In this document: in pieces, positions 12,221-25,771 of the stretch
Layout: the number at the start of each line of letters is the position of its first letter
How positions within the stretch are numbered: position 1 is the stretch's first letter
From: Parus major
Taxonomy: Eukaryota; Chordata; Aves; Passeriformes; Paridae
DNA length: 64,000 bases
NCBI RefSeq assembly: GCF_001522545.3
Contig: NC_031769.1
Location: forward strand, 128,363,613 to 128,427,612
Reading direction: 5' to 3'
Program-made: the position numbers and the translations under genes
The notes under the pieces: model-generated
What the model saw: the letters and a program-made list of their open reading frames with translations, nothing else
What the model was told of the DNA's origin: nothing
The model's database searches: none

Positions 12221-13894
12221 ATTTATAATCCTCCACTATGCCTGCTGGAAGTGCTTTGCAGAGCCTCTCTGCTCATACCACCAACAGTTGAGCTATCTAG
12301 GATTTTTCCAGCACTGCTAAGGAGTTATTTGAAAGATGGTTACTTTAAATATGTTTTCTTATTTGAACAGATTATATTTCCTCCTGTTCTTCATGTAAGA
12401 TTCCCAACTGATTTTGGCTTCATTGCTGCTGTAAAGATAACAGAATTGAGTTATTTTAGGCCAGACATAATCTTTCCTCTTTGAAGGAATTCCTTTCCAC
12501 TGCAGAAGAGACTTGTTCCCCTTGTTGTACTGACTAGAAGTCGTGCCAGCTGTAATTTCTCCTGGAAACAAAACCACACAAAATCTTCTACCTCTGTAAG
12601 GAAACTTTCTTTACTTATTTGCTAGCATGGGAGATACTTTTGGCTTGCAACCAGGAATTGAAATTATTTTTTTAAACAGCTGTGATGCAAGTAAAGAGGA
12701 TGCTCTCAGGATCCAGAGTACGAGCGGATGCTCAAGATCTTTTGTATGTGCTACTTGGAAGGGGCTGCATTCCTTGTACCATCTCACCCATAAATCTAGC
12801 AACAGGACTGCTGAAACAATGTTTTTGCTGCAAACTGAATTTAGCTCCAATTTCTATGCAAATTTCACTAGTTAGCCTAGCTAAAATGACTTCTTGGTAA
12901 ATGTTTCAAGGACTAGATCACAATGGAAAGAAAGATAAAGGCATATTTGAGCTTATAAAGCTGCATAATTTTAATCATTTAATGAGTATCTCTTTTATCT
13001 CACAATCTTTGCTGTTCATCAATTCATTACATTATTTACTGAAAAGTAACGGCACCACTTGCCAGAAATAAAATTTAATCTGCTAGTCATGGTTTTCATC
13101 CATTTTATCAAATTGACCTTTAATCTTTAGCATTGTGCCTTTCACGAGGCCTTGCCAGAGGAACAAGAAATCTATCCCATCAGACAGCTGTGAGGCATCT
13201 GATATAAGTAAAGGATGGTACTATCACCACCATCCCACCCAGTGATAGATTACCTCATTTCACAAAACCACAGAGCTGGTGCTGCTTGCACAATGCCAAC
13301 AGCAGATGAATGAATGAATGAGGGAGGCTCATGTCCTGGCCTGGAGTTCATTTAGGAATCAGTTTATTCTGTAAAGGGTGATAGGGAAACATTCAAGGAC
13401 AGTGCACTAAAATACATAGATCTGGAATTTGTCCTGGAGACTTTGAATATGATCACAGATAGGTATTGCCCAGTAAAAATCTGAGCATTTTGGGACATGT
13501 CCATCTTCTTGGATGAGCCCAAGTCAACAGGCCAAACTGTCCACCACCGTTCTCTGAAGCTAAGGGAAACAGAGAAAGTGGAAGAAACTGCCAAATTTAC
13601 ATGCAGCTTTTATAATCATCTAACAAAGCTTTCATACCCATCTGACAAATGGTTTGCCCAATTGCCTGCAGGACAATGTTGTCTGGGAGAATGAGAAAGC
13701 AGGCTTTACTTTCCTTCTCTACTACAGCTAAATTAATGTTAACACATGAACTGCAATTTCCACCTGGCATGAGGTAATCATGAGCCTCACCTGATAAATT
13801 GCCCTACAAAGAACACCTGAGCAGGAGAAGAAATGTCAGTGATGCAAAGAGGCCATTTCCAGCCCTGATGAAGTTAGTGAAATGGTCTGTAATT
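12221..13894. other. Unique sequence, no gene seen
   Basis: No gene or named repeat. A short (ATGA)n run lies at about 13305-13322. Overlapping open frames at 12611-12900 occur on both strands in the same place, which argues against either being coding. Confidence 0.55.
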
Positions 13895-13997
13895 TCCAGG
13901 CTGTGGATCCACCTACCTGGTGGCAGGCCTTCATTAAATTTTGGACTTGATGACCTTAGAGATCTTTTTTAATCTAAATAATTCTGTGAATCTGTAA
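13895..13997 (+). mobile_element. CR1 LINE 3' tail
   Basis: A plus-strand CR1 3' end. The block 'ttggacttgatgacctta' continues 'gagatc', a T run and 'aatctaaata', and closes with the tail 'attctgtgaatctgtaa', which is the CR1 3' untranslated end with a decayed octamer repeat. The 5' boundary is not sharp; the confident part starts at about 13938. Confidence 0.78.
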
Positions 13998-15487
13998 ATT
14001 ATCCAAGAATCTTAGACTTCCTTAGGTCTATTAAGGGAAAACTTCACTGCTTCTACATTTTCTTTTGGCTTAGCTTTTGTATGAGCTTAACTAAATTTCA
14101 GGTATTACCAATTTTCATCTATAGCAGGAGTTTGAAAAGTTCTGCAAGTAGAGGAGTGTACCCATCCCAATTGCTGGGAACCCAAAATTCAGGTTTAGCA
14201 GCAACTTCAAAAAATCAAAAACCTGAAGGTAGGAAATAATTATAGTAAATTTCAATCAGAAAGTTAATATTTTAAAAGATATGAGTATATAAAACCAGAA
14301 TTTGGCATGTCACTTTTCCTATACCCAGCTGCCACATTTGTATAACTGCAGCAGACATATCAAATAGGTGGGTCATCCATTACCTGTCTTATATTGGATC
14401 TCAACATTGAATTGCTGATGCAAATCAGAAAATAACATCAAATGCAATCATTTTAATTGCAATTGTAACCTGCAGAGCCACATCCAGGCGTGAGGTGATG
14501 GAGAAGCTGTGCAGCTCCATAGGCACTGTCCCCTTACACCATGCAGAGCATGTCTCACAGCAAACAGATTCAACAGGGCTGGGAGGAGGGGATAGTCTGG
14601 AAATCCCTTTCCAGACTGAAGTGATAGATGATTTTCTTATAATTAGAAACAGGATCCATCCTGTACGTGAACTGTACATTGTTAGTGACTCCAAGAATGA
14701 AGAACTCCAAGTTAAGAAGAACTTGCTGTCTCAAGGATAAAGGTCTTCCAATATTTCTCTTTGGATAAAAAAGAATTATTAAATATTTAGAATGGTACAA
14801 ATTCTCATTTTTCAGAATTTACATTCGTGTATTATTTCAACTTTTGTTACAAGCCTAAGTAAATATTTTATTAGACCTAAGTTCATACCTGAGAACTTGA
14901 CATTTTGATTTTCATTGAGAAATGCAAAATAATTATTTTTACAACTGTCTAGAGAGATATAGTACAACCATTACTGTTCAAGGAGCTGTTTTTATAATGT
15001 TGGTTTCCTTACTGAAATCAGTGTAGTTATTTTCTGGGGGGCATTTTTTGACTTTTAATTGAAGCAGGTTAGCTTTCTGTGGTATGTAGCACTTGTAATG
15101 GAAACAGTATTTGCACACAACATAGAGCACAATGGATGCAAATTTTGGAGGACCTAATTTTTTAACTGTTAACATGTGAACTGCATGCACAAGTATTGAC
15201 TGCTTGTACTTTTTATACTGTAAAAAGCCATAATTACAATACTTGCTTTATCTATTCCAGTTTGCATTTTCAAATTTTGTATGCAAATGCAATCCAGTTG
15301 GACAGTTCTGAATAGAAGAATAAGTCAAGATGGCATATCCATTTGCTATGGCTTATGTTTTAAAATACCTTAAAGTTCTTAAAAAGTATTGTTTTCATTA
15401 AAGAGTTGTTCGTGGTTTTGGGCTCATTCACTGAGTATTTAATTCTTTAGTGCCTCTCTATGTAGAAATTTAAATATTAAATTTAAT

Positions 15488-15513
15488 TAATTTAATGTAT
15501 CTACATTAAATTA
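15488..15513. repeat. Perfect 12-bp palindrome
   Basis: Arms TAATTTAATGTA (15488-15499) and TACATTAAATTA (15502-15513) are exact inverted copies around the two-base loop TC. The sequence is entirely A/T rich and lies in a very AT-rich patch (15460-15540), so it could extrude as a cruciform or be chance. Confidence 0.85.
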
Positions 15514-15610
15514 TACTTAATATAGAGATTTTAAAATTATTGCTCTGCCAAGCCATAATTTTCCAGGTTATCAGGATAATTTTCCTGTCCATCCTGTGGA
15601 GGATGGAATG

Positions 15611-15633
15611 CTACTACTCCTCCTCCTCCTCCT
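15611..15633 (+). repeat. (CTA/CTC)n trinucleotide microsatellite
   Basis: Two CTA units are followed by about five CTC units. This is short and pyrimidine-rich on the plus strand. Confidence 0.9.
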
Positions 15634-18600
15634 GCATTGGTGAGGGCTGCTAGTTGACATAGGCTCTATAAATTATCTCTAGAGATAGAGGCAATTGGGA
15701 GTTATCCAGGCTCTCTCTCTGACTTGCCCTCTGCATCATGTAAAAGACTAATCCAGAAAAGTCAAAGCTGTGCATGACAGGTCTCCATCAGCAAAAGGTC
15801 TTGTGAAATTCAAACACATTTTTCCTTATGGTGGTAAATGAGTCGACCAATGAAGCATAAAATAAAGATCAAAAAAGATCAAATATAAACAAATCCTACA
15901 GATCTAAGGAAAAAAAAACCTGAAAACACCTCAAGCAAAATCCAAATACTCATTCACTTTTAAAGCCTGTTTAAGTTTTGAATACAGCCACTGGAATAAA
16001 GTTTGGGACAAGAAAGTGGTAATACCTTGATATTTTTGATCAGATACTCAAGTACAGATAGGTGGTGGTGTGGATCATCTTTCTGAAATATGAGACTATT
16101 AACTTAGGGCATGAATTATGTCTTTTACCAAAGCCTGCATTGGAGTGAAAGCAGTAATAGTCAGGAAGAGCAGATCTCCCTGCATGTGTTCCTGGGACTT
16201 CTCTGCAGCTTTTAGTCCAGAAACCAGCTGCTTGCTTGAGCACAGCTACTTGAAAACAATTCACACGAATTTGGTCTGAGAATTACATGTTATCCCTGGT
16301 GCTAGACAGAATAACAGGTTTCTTACAGTCCTCCAGGACACAGATCCAAGTGGAAATTGGCTCGACATTCACTCGGAGTACATAATGAATTATGTTTTGA
16401 AACTGCATTTAAAAACAAGCAAACTACTCTGAGGGTGGGAGTACTTACAGACTCATATTTTAATATATTAATTACACTCATTTGTCATCACTTGAATCTA
16501 AATACCCTGTATTACATTAAAGTTGCCAAAATCCCATTCCCCTCTCACAGCTGAATATCCAGAAGTAATCTCTTTAAAGGAAAATGAAGTGAGAGACTTG
16601 CAGGGTCCCACAAGATCCTGGGGCAACAAAAGTGAAGGGGGAGAGAGACTGGAGTAGGTCTTTGATGCATGAAATTTCTGCACTTGTGCAGGAACAGGAA
16701 GAGTAGAGTTAGACTTAGATGCACTGCTACTGTCTTCAGGAAAGCAGTGGCAGTCAGTGAGACCCTCTGTGCTGAGCTCCTGCCAAGGCACTGTGCATGG
16801 GACAACAGGTTCTTGTGATGCTAAAACTGTTCCCCAGAGCATACACACAAGATTCTTCATCAGCTTTTATTTTAATAATTTACCAGATGACACATTGCCT
16901 GTGTCTATTCTTTCTCTGAACCTCAAATTTTTCACCTCTGGCCCTACAAAAGTGTCTAATACTGGGCCGACTTGTTATGTACACAAAAGTAAGGAACCTA
17001 TCCTGCCACTGTCCTTAGTGTGGCATCAGAGGAAGAAATTCAGGCAAACTGCTGTTTTGCCACTCAGTAAATAAACCACCTGGGGTCAGCCATTTCCACA
17101 GCTTTGTTTGGAAGCTCTCTCCCTGTGCTTGCATGACAGGCTTTGGTGTAAAACCAGAGGTCTGGCTGTGTGAACGTACAACTCTTTCACTCCTTTTCAC
17201 TCACTGAGCCCCAGCACACTGCTGGGAGGACCCTGAACAGGCTGGTTTCTGTCAGAGACCATCTCATTCCCAGCAACCTCCCCCTCCTCTCACAGGCCAC
17301 CTTGATCTCCATCACTCCACAAAAGTTCCCTTCTCATGTCTCCATGCCTGTAGCCTGGTAAACTCCCATCCTTCTGTAAGTCCAACAGGGTAATATCTAT
17401 CAGTTTTTCTGAGCAATTTTTATGGCTTTAGCACTGGCCTCAGGCTCACAGATGAGCTGGAAGAGCAAAATCTCTGCACTCCTGTGGTTTTCTGTAGGCA
17501 TTCAGGAAGGCTTACGGAAGGGGTAGCTCTGATAAGGTCCTTTGCTACCTCTTGCACACATTTGAATGTGCTGCAAGTACACAAGCCTCAGGCTTACAGG
17601 GAAGCACCTTCCCATCTATGTTGTCTCTGTCCCTCTTTGTTCAGTCAAGCATCCAGCAAAGAGTATCCTATAATTAGGCCTGTTCACCATCATGTTGCTC
17701 AGCTCATATTTACTTATGCCATATTCATATTGCATATGTATCACCCTAATTGTTTCATAATGTTGCATAAATTGGCCAGTATAATCAGGAATACTGGATT
17801 GCATTAAGCAAAGTCTTTTTCACATGTACTGAAATATTAGTTCCATATGATAAAATTCATAAAATACAACCTGGATGCCAATGAGATTAGGAAAATGGGC
17901 TCTTTTCCACTTACCTAAATACTGGAAAGATACACAAGTTGTTAGCTTTATATGAAACTAATGATCCCTTGAGGCTCTGGTGAAGGATTTAGGAAGCGGG
18001 AAAAAATTAATAAATAGTACTTAAAGAGGCATAGTCTCATTTCCCATCCTTGTACACTCCTTATTATACAAATACACCCTCTGAAGAGTGCTGAAATTTT
18101 CTGAAACATGCAGGGTGCATTACCACTGTGACTGCTCATCACACCCCACATGAAGACTGCCCTGGCATCCCCAGCCTGGAGTGCTCCCAGATTCAGGAGC
18201 TGCTCAGCTGCACAGTTTTGCAGTATAATTCTGAAATTTCAAACATTCAGCTAGGAGCGGGAATTGAGGCAATATGTAGGGGAAGAGTGGCAAGGAAAAA
18301 AAAAAACCTTATTCCTAATGCAGTTGGTCCTGATGCAATGATGAAAAGCACCTGGCCAAAACAGTCCTAGAAGGCACAGGTCATGTTTGACAATGTCATT
18401 GCTCCCAACACTCCCTTGGGGACAGTGGAAGAACAGGTTCAAGCAGCAGATCTGGCTGGAAGGAATAAAAAGGGTATGAGATACAATGGCAGAATGCCCT
18501 TTTCCTTGCTAGGGTAGCAAAATGAACCCTACCAACCAGACTTCATTTCCTTTCATCCTGGGCAAGCACTCCTCTAGCCATTACAGAAGAACACAAGAGT

Positions 18601-21041
18601 AATAACTGAGGACCTTATGAATTATGATTGATGATTATTTTTGCTCTGGAACCCAAGAATCTGTCTGCATTTCTGAAAGAGACAAAACTGAAATTTATTT
18701 TAAAGTTGTGTGAGCTGGCTTGGCCAGCAAGAGAATTCCACTATTGCTTTTGTTTAAAAAAGTGAGATATTAATAGGCTTGGATTATAAATAAGGAACTG
18801 TACAGGAAGCTTCCTCATAGTGGAAGAGGGAGACTGAGAAAATTAAACTGGTGGAGAAAAGTTTTAAAAGGGAAGTCAGGGGAAAACTTTACTCTTGCAG
18901 TGTAGATTTGTTGAAAGACATGTAAATTTCAGGAAACTTTACCAAAAGGATCTTTTTCATTCATTCAAAATCAATAATGCTGATGAGGAAATCGATTGCA
19001 GCCCCATCTCTCTAACCTGCCTTAGTTCTCCCACAATGGCAGGAATAAAAGCTATTTTTTACCTCAGTCCACAGCAAGAGTCAGTGCATTCAAGGAATAG
19101 CTCTAATGAGGAATCCTGGGTCAATTTTACATGGTTTCCTCTTAAAGCAGAGTTGATTAATATCACAAAGTCAGTGCTATTCCACTATCAAATAACAGAG
19201 ACCATCTTGAAGGAAAATTAAGTTAGGAGAAACTAAATGCCACTTTTTTCTTTAACTCTGAGACACTTAGAGCAAACTGTGTAGTGTAAATGTTCCATTT
19301 TCAATGGTTTCTCAGATTCAGACAGTCAGAACCAACCTCAATATTGACTCTTGGGCTGATTTTTAAAAAGTATAAATACATAATAAATAGATTTGAAGTC
19401 TTTCCACTGTTGCAAATACAATTTCTTTTTAGATGAGAAATATAATTAGTGTTGCTAGCCCTGCTGGTCTCTCAGAATAGAATATGAGCTGCATATAGAT
19501 AATTCCATGAAAACACTACTGGAAATTCAAATACTTATCTAATCTTTATGTCTGGCAACCTACACTACATTACTGATTGTTGGTACCAGTGGAGCACAGT
19601 ATAGCATTTACTTTCAAGGGAAATTAAGCCAAGAAAAAGAGTGCCATTTAGTTCAGAGGAAAGATGTTCATACATTTTTATACTTTAAATGACTCCATTT
19701 GAGAGCTTGGAAAATTAAAAGGGCACTCAGCCAAAAATAGCTCAATGTGATTCTACTGAATGCAGGCTAAATAAGGATCAGCCTTATCTAACTTCTCAGA
19801 GCTACATTAACCAGAGACACTGTATAAAGTTCCAGAACTATCATATGCCTAAAAGGGATTAGGGGATAACCAAAGTGAAGAAAACCAATTTATTCATAAT
19901 ATGAAACAACAGGTCATAGAAACTATCTCAAGATAGTTCCAAGAGAAAGAGCAAGAGCAAAACAAGAGTAGTGTCCATTTGTTTAAAAAGAGATGAAATA
20001 GCTTTATGTTGAGTCACTGGAGAAAATTCTCTGGTTTAAGGTGAAACTATTTTCAGGTGTATAATTTGCATAGGCAAAGGAAATTTTAATAATCTTCTTT
20101 TAGTGAGGAAAAACAAGGAGCTGTTATCTATTCCTTTAGGACTAACAACCCACCCAGAGGGGGAGCTCAGTGTCACACATGAATGGGTTTGGTCCCCCAG
20201 AGCAAGGATGGGAAGCTCAGCTGGACCAAAGTTCTGCAGGTCGCTCTCCAGCCTGCCCATTTCCTTCTCACACTGGTGCCTCTGAATTGTTCCTGGTCCT
20301 CTTACCTCTCATCTCAGCCCCTGGATGGGCTGCTTCTTTGCCATCACTTGCCACAGAATTCACAGAATTTACTGATCTTTAGTGGTCACTTCTCTTCAGA
20401 GCAGAAGGAAATGAGTTATTTTCTTGAGTTGTATAAAATTCAGCTTTAGCACATATGAGAATTTTCCATGGAAAGGAGGAGTTTATTTAAAGTTTTCATA
20501 TCTACTGATTTAATGTTCATTTGCCACCTGGGGAAAATGGTTACTTTTATACTGACAATAAGAACATGCTACTGTCACTATATTTTATTATTTTTTTGTG
20601 AAACATATTTTTTGTCCCAAAAGGAGCAAGATTTTATTTGCTTGGACTTTTAGATAGACCCACTGCCACATGAGAAAATTATCTGGTTTAACTAATAAAG
20701 AAATAATTAGGGAGCCATTTGCTGGGTTACAACAAAATAGAGAAGCAAGGGAAATGTGATAAGCATCACATTTCCTAATGCATAAACAGCACACTACTAA
20801 GTTCCTCTTTATGAAAGGTCAGATATTTAAAAGTAAAAGGATACTCCATGGGAAAAAAATGTTTATTTTACAGGAAATAAAGGGGCAAAATGAAGATTCA
20901 GAAACACTTTATGAGGCATTAACATACAGAATATCACTCCCAAGTTTCATGATTTATATTAAAACAACACAAAGTCACTAGGGCTATCTTTTCAACCATG
21001 TTTTCTGTATTATCCCTCATCCCTGCAGCACTGTAATCAAA

Positions 21042-21066
21042 AAATGCTCACAACATGTGAGCATTT
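21042..21066. repeat. Perfect 10-bp hairpin
   Basis: AAATGCTCAC (21042-21051) and GTGAGCATTT (21057-21066) are exact inverted copies with the loop AACAT. It is not followed by a T run, so it is not an RNA polymerase III terminator context, and its role is unknown. Confidence 0.85.
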
Positions 21067-24000
21067 ACAGAGCATGGCAGCCCTGTAAATTCAATAAATT
21101 TCAAAACAGTTTATTTTTTTTTAATATAACACATAGGCTGGCAATCAAGAAAGTAATTATTGTGATTTCTAGTGATCAGAAATATAGCAAGAGTTACCCA
21201 TGAAGCAATGATTTTATTTAGAAAAAAAAAATGCTAATTTTAAAAGCAGAAGCACTTTCAGTACTTAGTCTGATCTATGTGTGCCTGGAGGTCTGAGAAG
21301 GTCAATGTATCATTCAGAAAACAGCAAAATCTTGGATACACAAATGTGGGTCTTCTATTGAAATAATTTTATTTAAAGACTTGTATAAAATTCTAGGTCA
21401 GTATTAGTAACTCCTTATCATCCCTTTTTTAAAAGTTACCTTTTTTTATGTTTAACTGTGTCTAGACCAGTTTCCAACAAACTGATTATTCAGTATGAAA
21501 AATCACATCCCCACTTGGCAGTTACAAACTGTGTAAGATCTTTGTTCAATCATGTCATGGTCACATTTGATCCTCTAGCTACAGCTCATATGCAATAATT
21601 TCCTTGATCCTTTATCTTTTTCCCTGTAGCAGTGAAATATCATCAGATATAATTTAACATCAAGTAACAAGAAGTACACTATAAAGAGGAAGGGGTCTTT
21701 CTTCCTGGAATGCATATGCCATCTTCACTTCTAAACAGAATAAGAGGTTTGCCACCAATTTCAATGAAGCAGAATTTAAATCAAATGGGGGTTTATACAT
21801 AAGCAAGGGAGAGAAAGTCTAATCTGCAGAGGAGGGCTCCGTGAGTATGGCTAGGCACAAATTTTCTGGGATCAAATGGTTGCAGCACTCTGCCAACCAT
21901 AGCAAATGCCATAACTGTGTGTTCCTTGTGATCCAAAGCCTTGGTGCCCTTGGTTAACAGGATGCAACTGAGTTACTGCAATGAAGAAATAAGCTTTTGG
22001 TGTCCCTGAGGCCAACAGAGCAGTGAAGTAACTGTGAAAGTAACTGCAGCTCTTTTGGATTATGGTGCTATGATTCACCTAAAAGACTCAAGAAGAACTT
22101 GGGGTTATGATGATGATGGTGATACAAGCAGGCTTTGCATGATAAGAACTCATCTGAATACAAGGTTAATAGACCCAGCTGGGTTAACACAATTCTTAGA
22201 CATAGGACTGAAAGTGTCCATAGGGCTGTCAAAAAATCATTAGATTTCTTTTTCTCTGTAATTAGGTAGAGTAATATATTAGGAGGAAGGTGTTTCGCCT
22301 GGAACAGTGACAACCACTAATACTGAACCTTCAGTGAACTAAGATTTTTCCCCAGCCAAATCTACCTGTTCTTGAATAATGCAAATTATGTAACCTTAGG
22401 GTCTCTGAAGTTCCTTCAATGTGCTTTACTAGATCATGAAATGTAAGGACTCCAAGAATATTTTGCTTCCATAAAAATTAAATAGAAAAAATATTATTCC
22501 AGAAATGTTTTCTGATTCTTTTCTGGTCAAATGGACCTATGGGTTGGGTGAATAGTGCCCATTTGGGTTAGAGTGGGCTAGAGGAAATTAAGGAGGAGAA
22601 GAAAGAAGCAGAACACATGGAGCCAGCTCCTGCCAAGCCAAAGTGAAGCACACAGCAGGGAGGAGGACAGCAGTTGGCAAAGCTAATTGAAAAATCAGTC
22701 ATCTGAGATTAACTTAATATGCATCCCTTGACTTCAAAGAGGTTCTAGCTCCTCTGGAAAGGTAAAACCTGCTTTTAAAATTCTTTTAGACATTCTTTAA
22801 AGGCAACATTTCAAATATAAAATATTTTTCTGAAACAAAATACTTAATTTTACAAATATTGCAACCAAGTAAAATATTGTGATGTTCTCAAACCCACTCT
22901 TCCTTTTTTATATCCAAAAAGAACCACTTACAAAATTCAACCAAATTCAAATTCTTAATTTATTCTTCAGCAAAAAACGTGCTTCATTTTAACTATGAAT
23001 TCTAATGCCATGTAACAGGGAGGAAGGGGACAGTTGCTCTCCTGTCCTGTAAAACAGAAGGAAAGCAAGTGCCAGTGGAAAACTGCTTTTGCTGTTGCAG
23101 GGCTTGTGAAAGATGTCTTTTCTCACTCTACATGAATAGGTTCTGATCCCTCCTGGGAGGCTGAAACTTGCAGAGGATCATTAGTTTATTGGATATAACC
23201 ATACTCCTGGCCAATTAGGATTTGGATGCAGTTCACTATCACCACTCACCACTCGCTGGATACATCATTTACAGTGAGAATGAAAGACAAGCCAAGAATA
23301 TTCCTTCCTGGCACTCCCAAATTTACACAGGGTTTTCTGTTCAGGGGGATAAAATTCCTCCGTCTTTGGTGTCAGATCTCAGCTGGAGCAGCTGTTTTGG
23401 CATAAACAATCCTCCTGAGTGACAGAGCAGGAGAGCAACTGGAGACTCCAGGTAGGGAAGAGGAGGGAACATCAACCATGGTCATGTAGGATCACAGTGT
23501 CACAGGACAGAAAACATGTACTGGGACATCAAAACCAGCCTGCTGTGAGGGCAAAATAGAGTCACTTGCAGAGTGGACTCCAGAAGGTGTTCTTTGAGGT
23601 CTGTCTGCCTCTGTAGCCCTCTTCTCCACAATGTCAGAGGAACAGCTGGATAACAGAGGCCACATTTCTAGGAAATCTGTACAGACACTAAGCCAATTCA
23701 ATGAATACTGTCATCTTTCCTTCTTCAACACAAGTACTGAGCAAGCTCAGACTCCCTTCTGGTTATCTTGTGATGGTACAGATTGTTGCCAGACATAACC
23801 TCTCCCAGCTCCAGGAGCTGTGGAGGAAAGTGTTGCCCTGCCTAGGTGTCCCTCATCACTCATCAGGTGGTGGCTGCTGTCCCCAAAACTCTGCTGGTAT
23901 GCAGATGGATATGAAACCTGGGGCAAAACTATTACTCCAGGGAGCTCTGTGTAAGGCAACCTTCCTGCTTTTCCCAGAAGCATGAATTTTTCCTCAAGCA

Positions 24001-24800
24001 TGAACTTTTTCCCTCAAGCTTTTCTTCCCAGGAACAGTGAGGAATTGTGGAGCAGCAGCAGAGCCTCCAGCAAGCAACCATCTACTGAGGAAACATCTTT
24101 CCATGACCACAGACATGCATGGACAGGTATGATCCAGCAGGGAGCCAAGGAGGGCTGATTTCTCTCCTCTTCCTCTCCTTCCACTTTGCTCCACTTGACT
24201 CTTCCACTGCTGACTGATATGGTTCCTGTGCAGTGTCCAGCCTCCCTTTCTGATGCCACCACAGTCTGCACAGCACCCTAGCACTTCTCAAGTATCATCC
24301 TGCAATTCTAAGCAGGAGAGAAAAGAGGCTTATTCTGCATGCAGCTGAGTTCCCCTCTGAGCTTCATGCACCTGTGTTTAAGCCACATGTATTATACCCA
24401 GCCCTACTATAATTTAAAATACAAATGATAGTACTCAAATGCTCGAGGGGTACCTGTGTCTTTTATGAGTTTTACCCAGTCATCATCCCTGGTCCACATG
24501 CATTCAGCCCTGAAAACCTTTTAGGGACAAGCCAAAGCTGCATCAAGAAGTCAATATTACTCAAGAAATTGTTGATTTCTGACACTATCCTGTGAATTTC
24601 CAGTTGCTGTTGCTTGAAGCAGGAGTGCCACCAGATGGGATACTCCAGCTGCAGTGGCTTGACTACCAGCATCGGATGAGGGACCAAGGGTCTTAACTGC
24701 CATGGTAAGTGAAAGAAACCAACAACATTTGAAATGTTAAGCTGGATTTCAACCTCTAATTAATATTCTTCTAGTATCTTCAGTTTGAAATTGTCCTTAC

Positions 24801-25137
24801 AGAGAATCACAGAATCAGTAAGGTTGGGAAAGAACTCCAGGATTATCATGTATGAGCTTTGACTAAAGACCACCATGCCAACTAACCATAGTACTAAGTG
24901 CCATGTCCAGCTGTTTCTTGAACACTTCCAAGAATGGTGACTCCATGAGCCCCTGAGCAGTCTGTTCCAATGCTTAACCACACTTTCCATGGTGAAATTC
25001 TGCCTGATGTCCCACTAGAACTCTCACTGGCACTGTTTAAAGCTGTTTCCTCTCGCACTGTTGCTTGTTGCCTGGGAGAAGAGGTTGACACTCACCTGAC
25101 TCCAGCCTCCTTTCAAGTACTTGGAGAGAGAAATAAG
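24801..25137 (-). mobile_element. CR1 LINE, 3' part (split by LTR)
   Basis: The 3' portion of a minus-strand CR1. It starts with the reversed octamer tail 'agaatcacagaatcagtaag', followed by the reversed 3' untranslated region ('ccatgtccagctgtttcttg', 'cagtctgttccaatgctta') and ends at 'ttggagagagaaataag'. The same element resumes at 25778 after the LTR insertion. The last six bases, 25132-25137 (AATAAG), are the left target-site duplication of that LTR. Confidence 0.9.
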
Positions 25138-25771
25138 TGTTGTGGTGCATTGTTGTTCATTATATTTGATTCAATTACATTCTTTATTGTTAAGTTATAC
25201 CCCCCTCCACCCCCACCATGTTAATACTTTGGTCCCAGTTGTGCCCTCCTACCCCAGTTGCCAATCCACTCTGATATCTGCCCCTTGTTCCCGAATTTTC
25301 CCTGTTCCCCCTCCCATTAAGTTGTCAATCCTCCCTTGTGTCAACCCCTGCCTGGACCACCCCCTTTGGAATTCCCCTATTCCTCCAAGCCCCGTTGGCC
25401 CATGTGCCCCACTCTCCTCCCCTTGTGTTCCCCATTGGTTTATGTATAGTGTATTATGTAACCCCACCTTGTGCTCTTCCCCTAAGTCTTCCCTATTGGT
25501 TTATTATTTATACACTCCCTTTGTGTCTCCCCCACAGAGAAGTTGCTGTATGCCTGTATATTTTGTCTGTCTTCCCTGGAATCTTCAAGAGAATAGATCC
25601 CTTTTGGAAGCCACACGCAAGACCTCTCCCTCGTCCTTGCTCCTGCCCTCGACGCTGGACAGCCAGTTCTGTAGAGCATAAGCCCTAAGCTGCCCTGCTT
25701 TCCAGGAGCAGCCCACTCTTGGCTCAGTGCCGGGAGCTGGCTGTTCCTGGAAAAAATCCGGCACGGTGTCA
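25138..25771 (-). mobile_element. Solo LTR of an endogenous retrovirus
   Basis: A 634-bp block that begins TGTTGTGGTG, ends CGGTGTCA and is flanked on both sides by AATAAG (25132-25137 and 25772-25777). It sits exactly inside a CR1, whose sequence reads on smoothly when the block and one AATAAG are removed. TG...CA ends with a 6-bp duplication are typical of ERVK-like (class II) retroviruses; class assignment is by duplication length only. The orientation is taken as minus because AATAAA (minus strand, 25188-25183) lies about 45 bp from one end, and a TATA-like TATAAATA lies at 25512-25505. No proviral interior is present, so it is the product of LTR-LTR recombination. The 186-codon frame at 25121-25681 lies almost wholly in this LTR and is not a gene. 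Confidence 0.9.

Larger units (their letters stand above)
13998..24800. other. Long unique AT-rich stretch, no gene seen
   Basis: About 10.8 kb with no CR1, LTR or gene that I can support. It has perfect hairpins at 15488-15513, 19921-19938 (AACTATCT, loop CA) and 21042-21066, a trinucleotide run at 15611-15633, and an imperfect 20-bp duplication at about 23979-24018. Many open frames of 60-120 codons occur, most overlapping others on the opposite strand. I saw no tRNA-like B box or other RNA gene signature by eye. Confidence 0.5.

Noticed and set aside
20350..20375. 'cacagaattcacagaattt' resembling a reversed CR1 tail
   Set aside because: Only a short direct repeat; flanks do not read as CR1.
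23490..23530. 'aggatcacagtgtcacagg' resembling a reversed CR1 octamer tail
   Set aside because: The expected CR1 3' untranslated region does not follow.
25121..25681. 186-codon plus-strand open frame, the longest in the window
   Set aside because: It lies almost wholly in the solo LTR and starts in the flanking CR1. Its proline-rich translation comes from C-rich LTR sequence.
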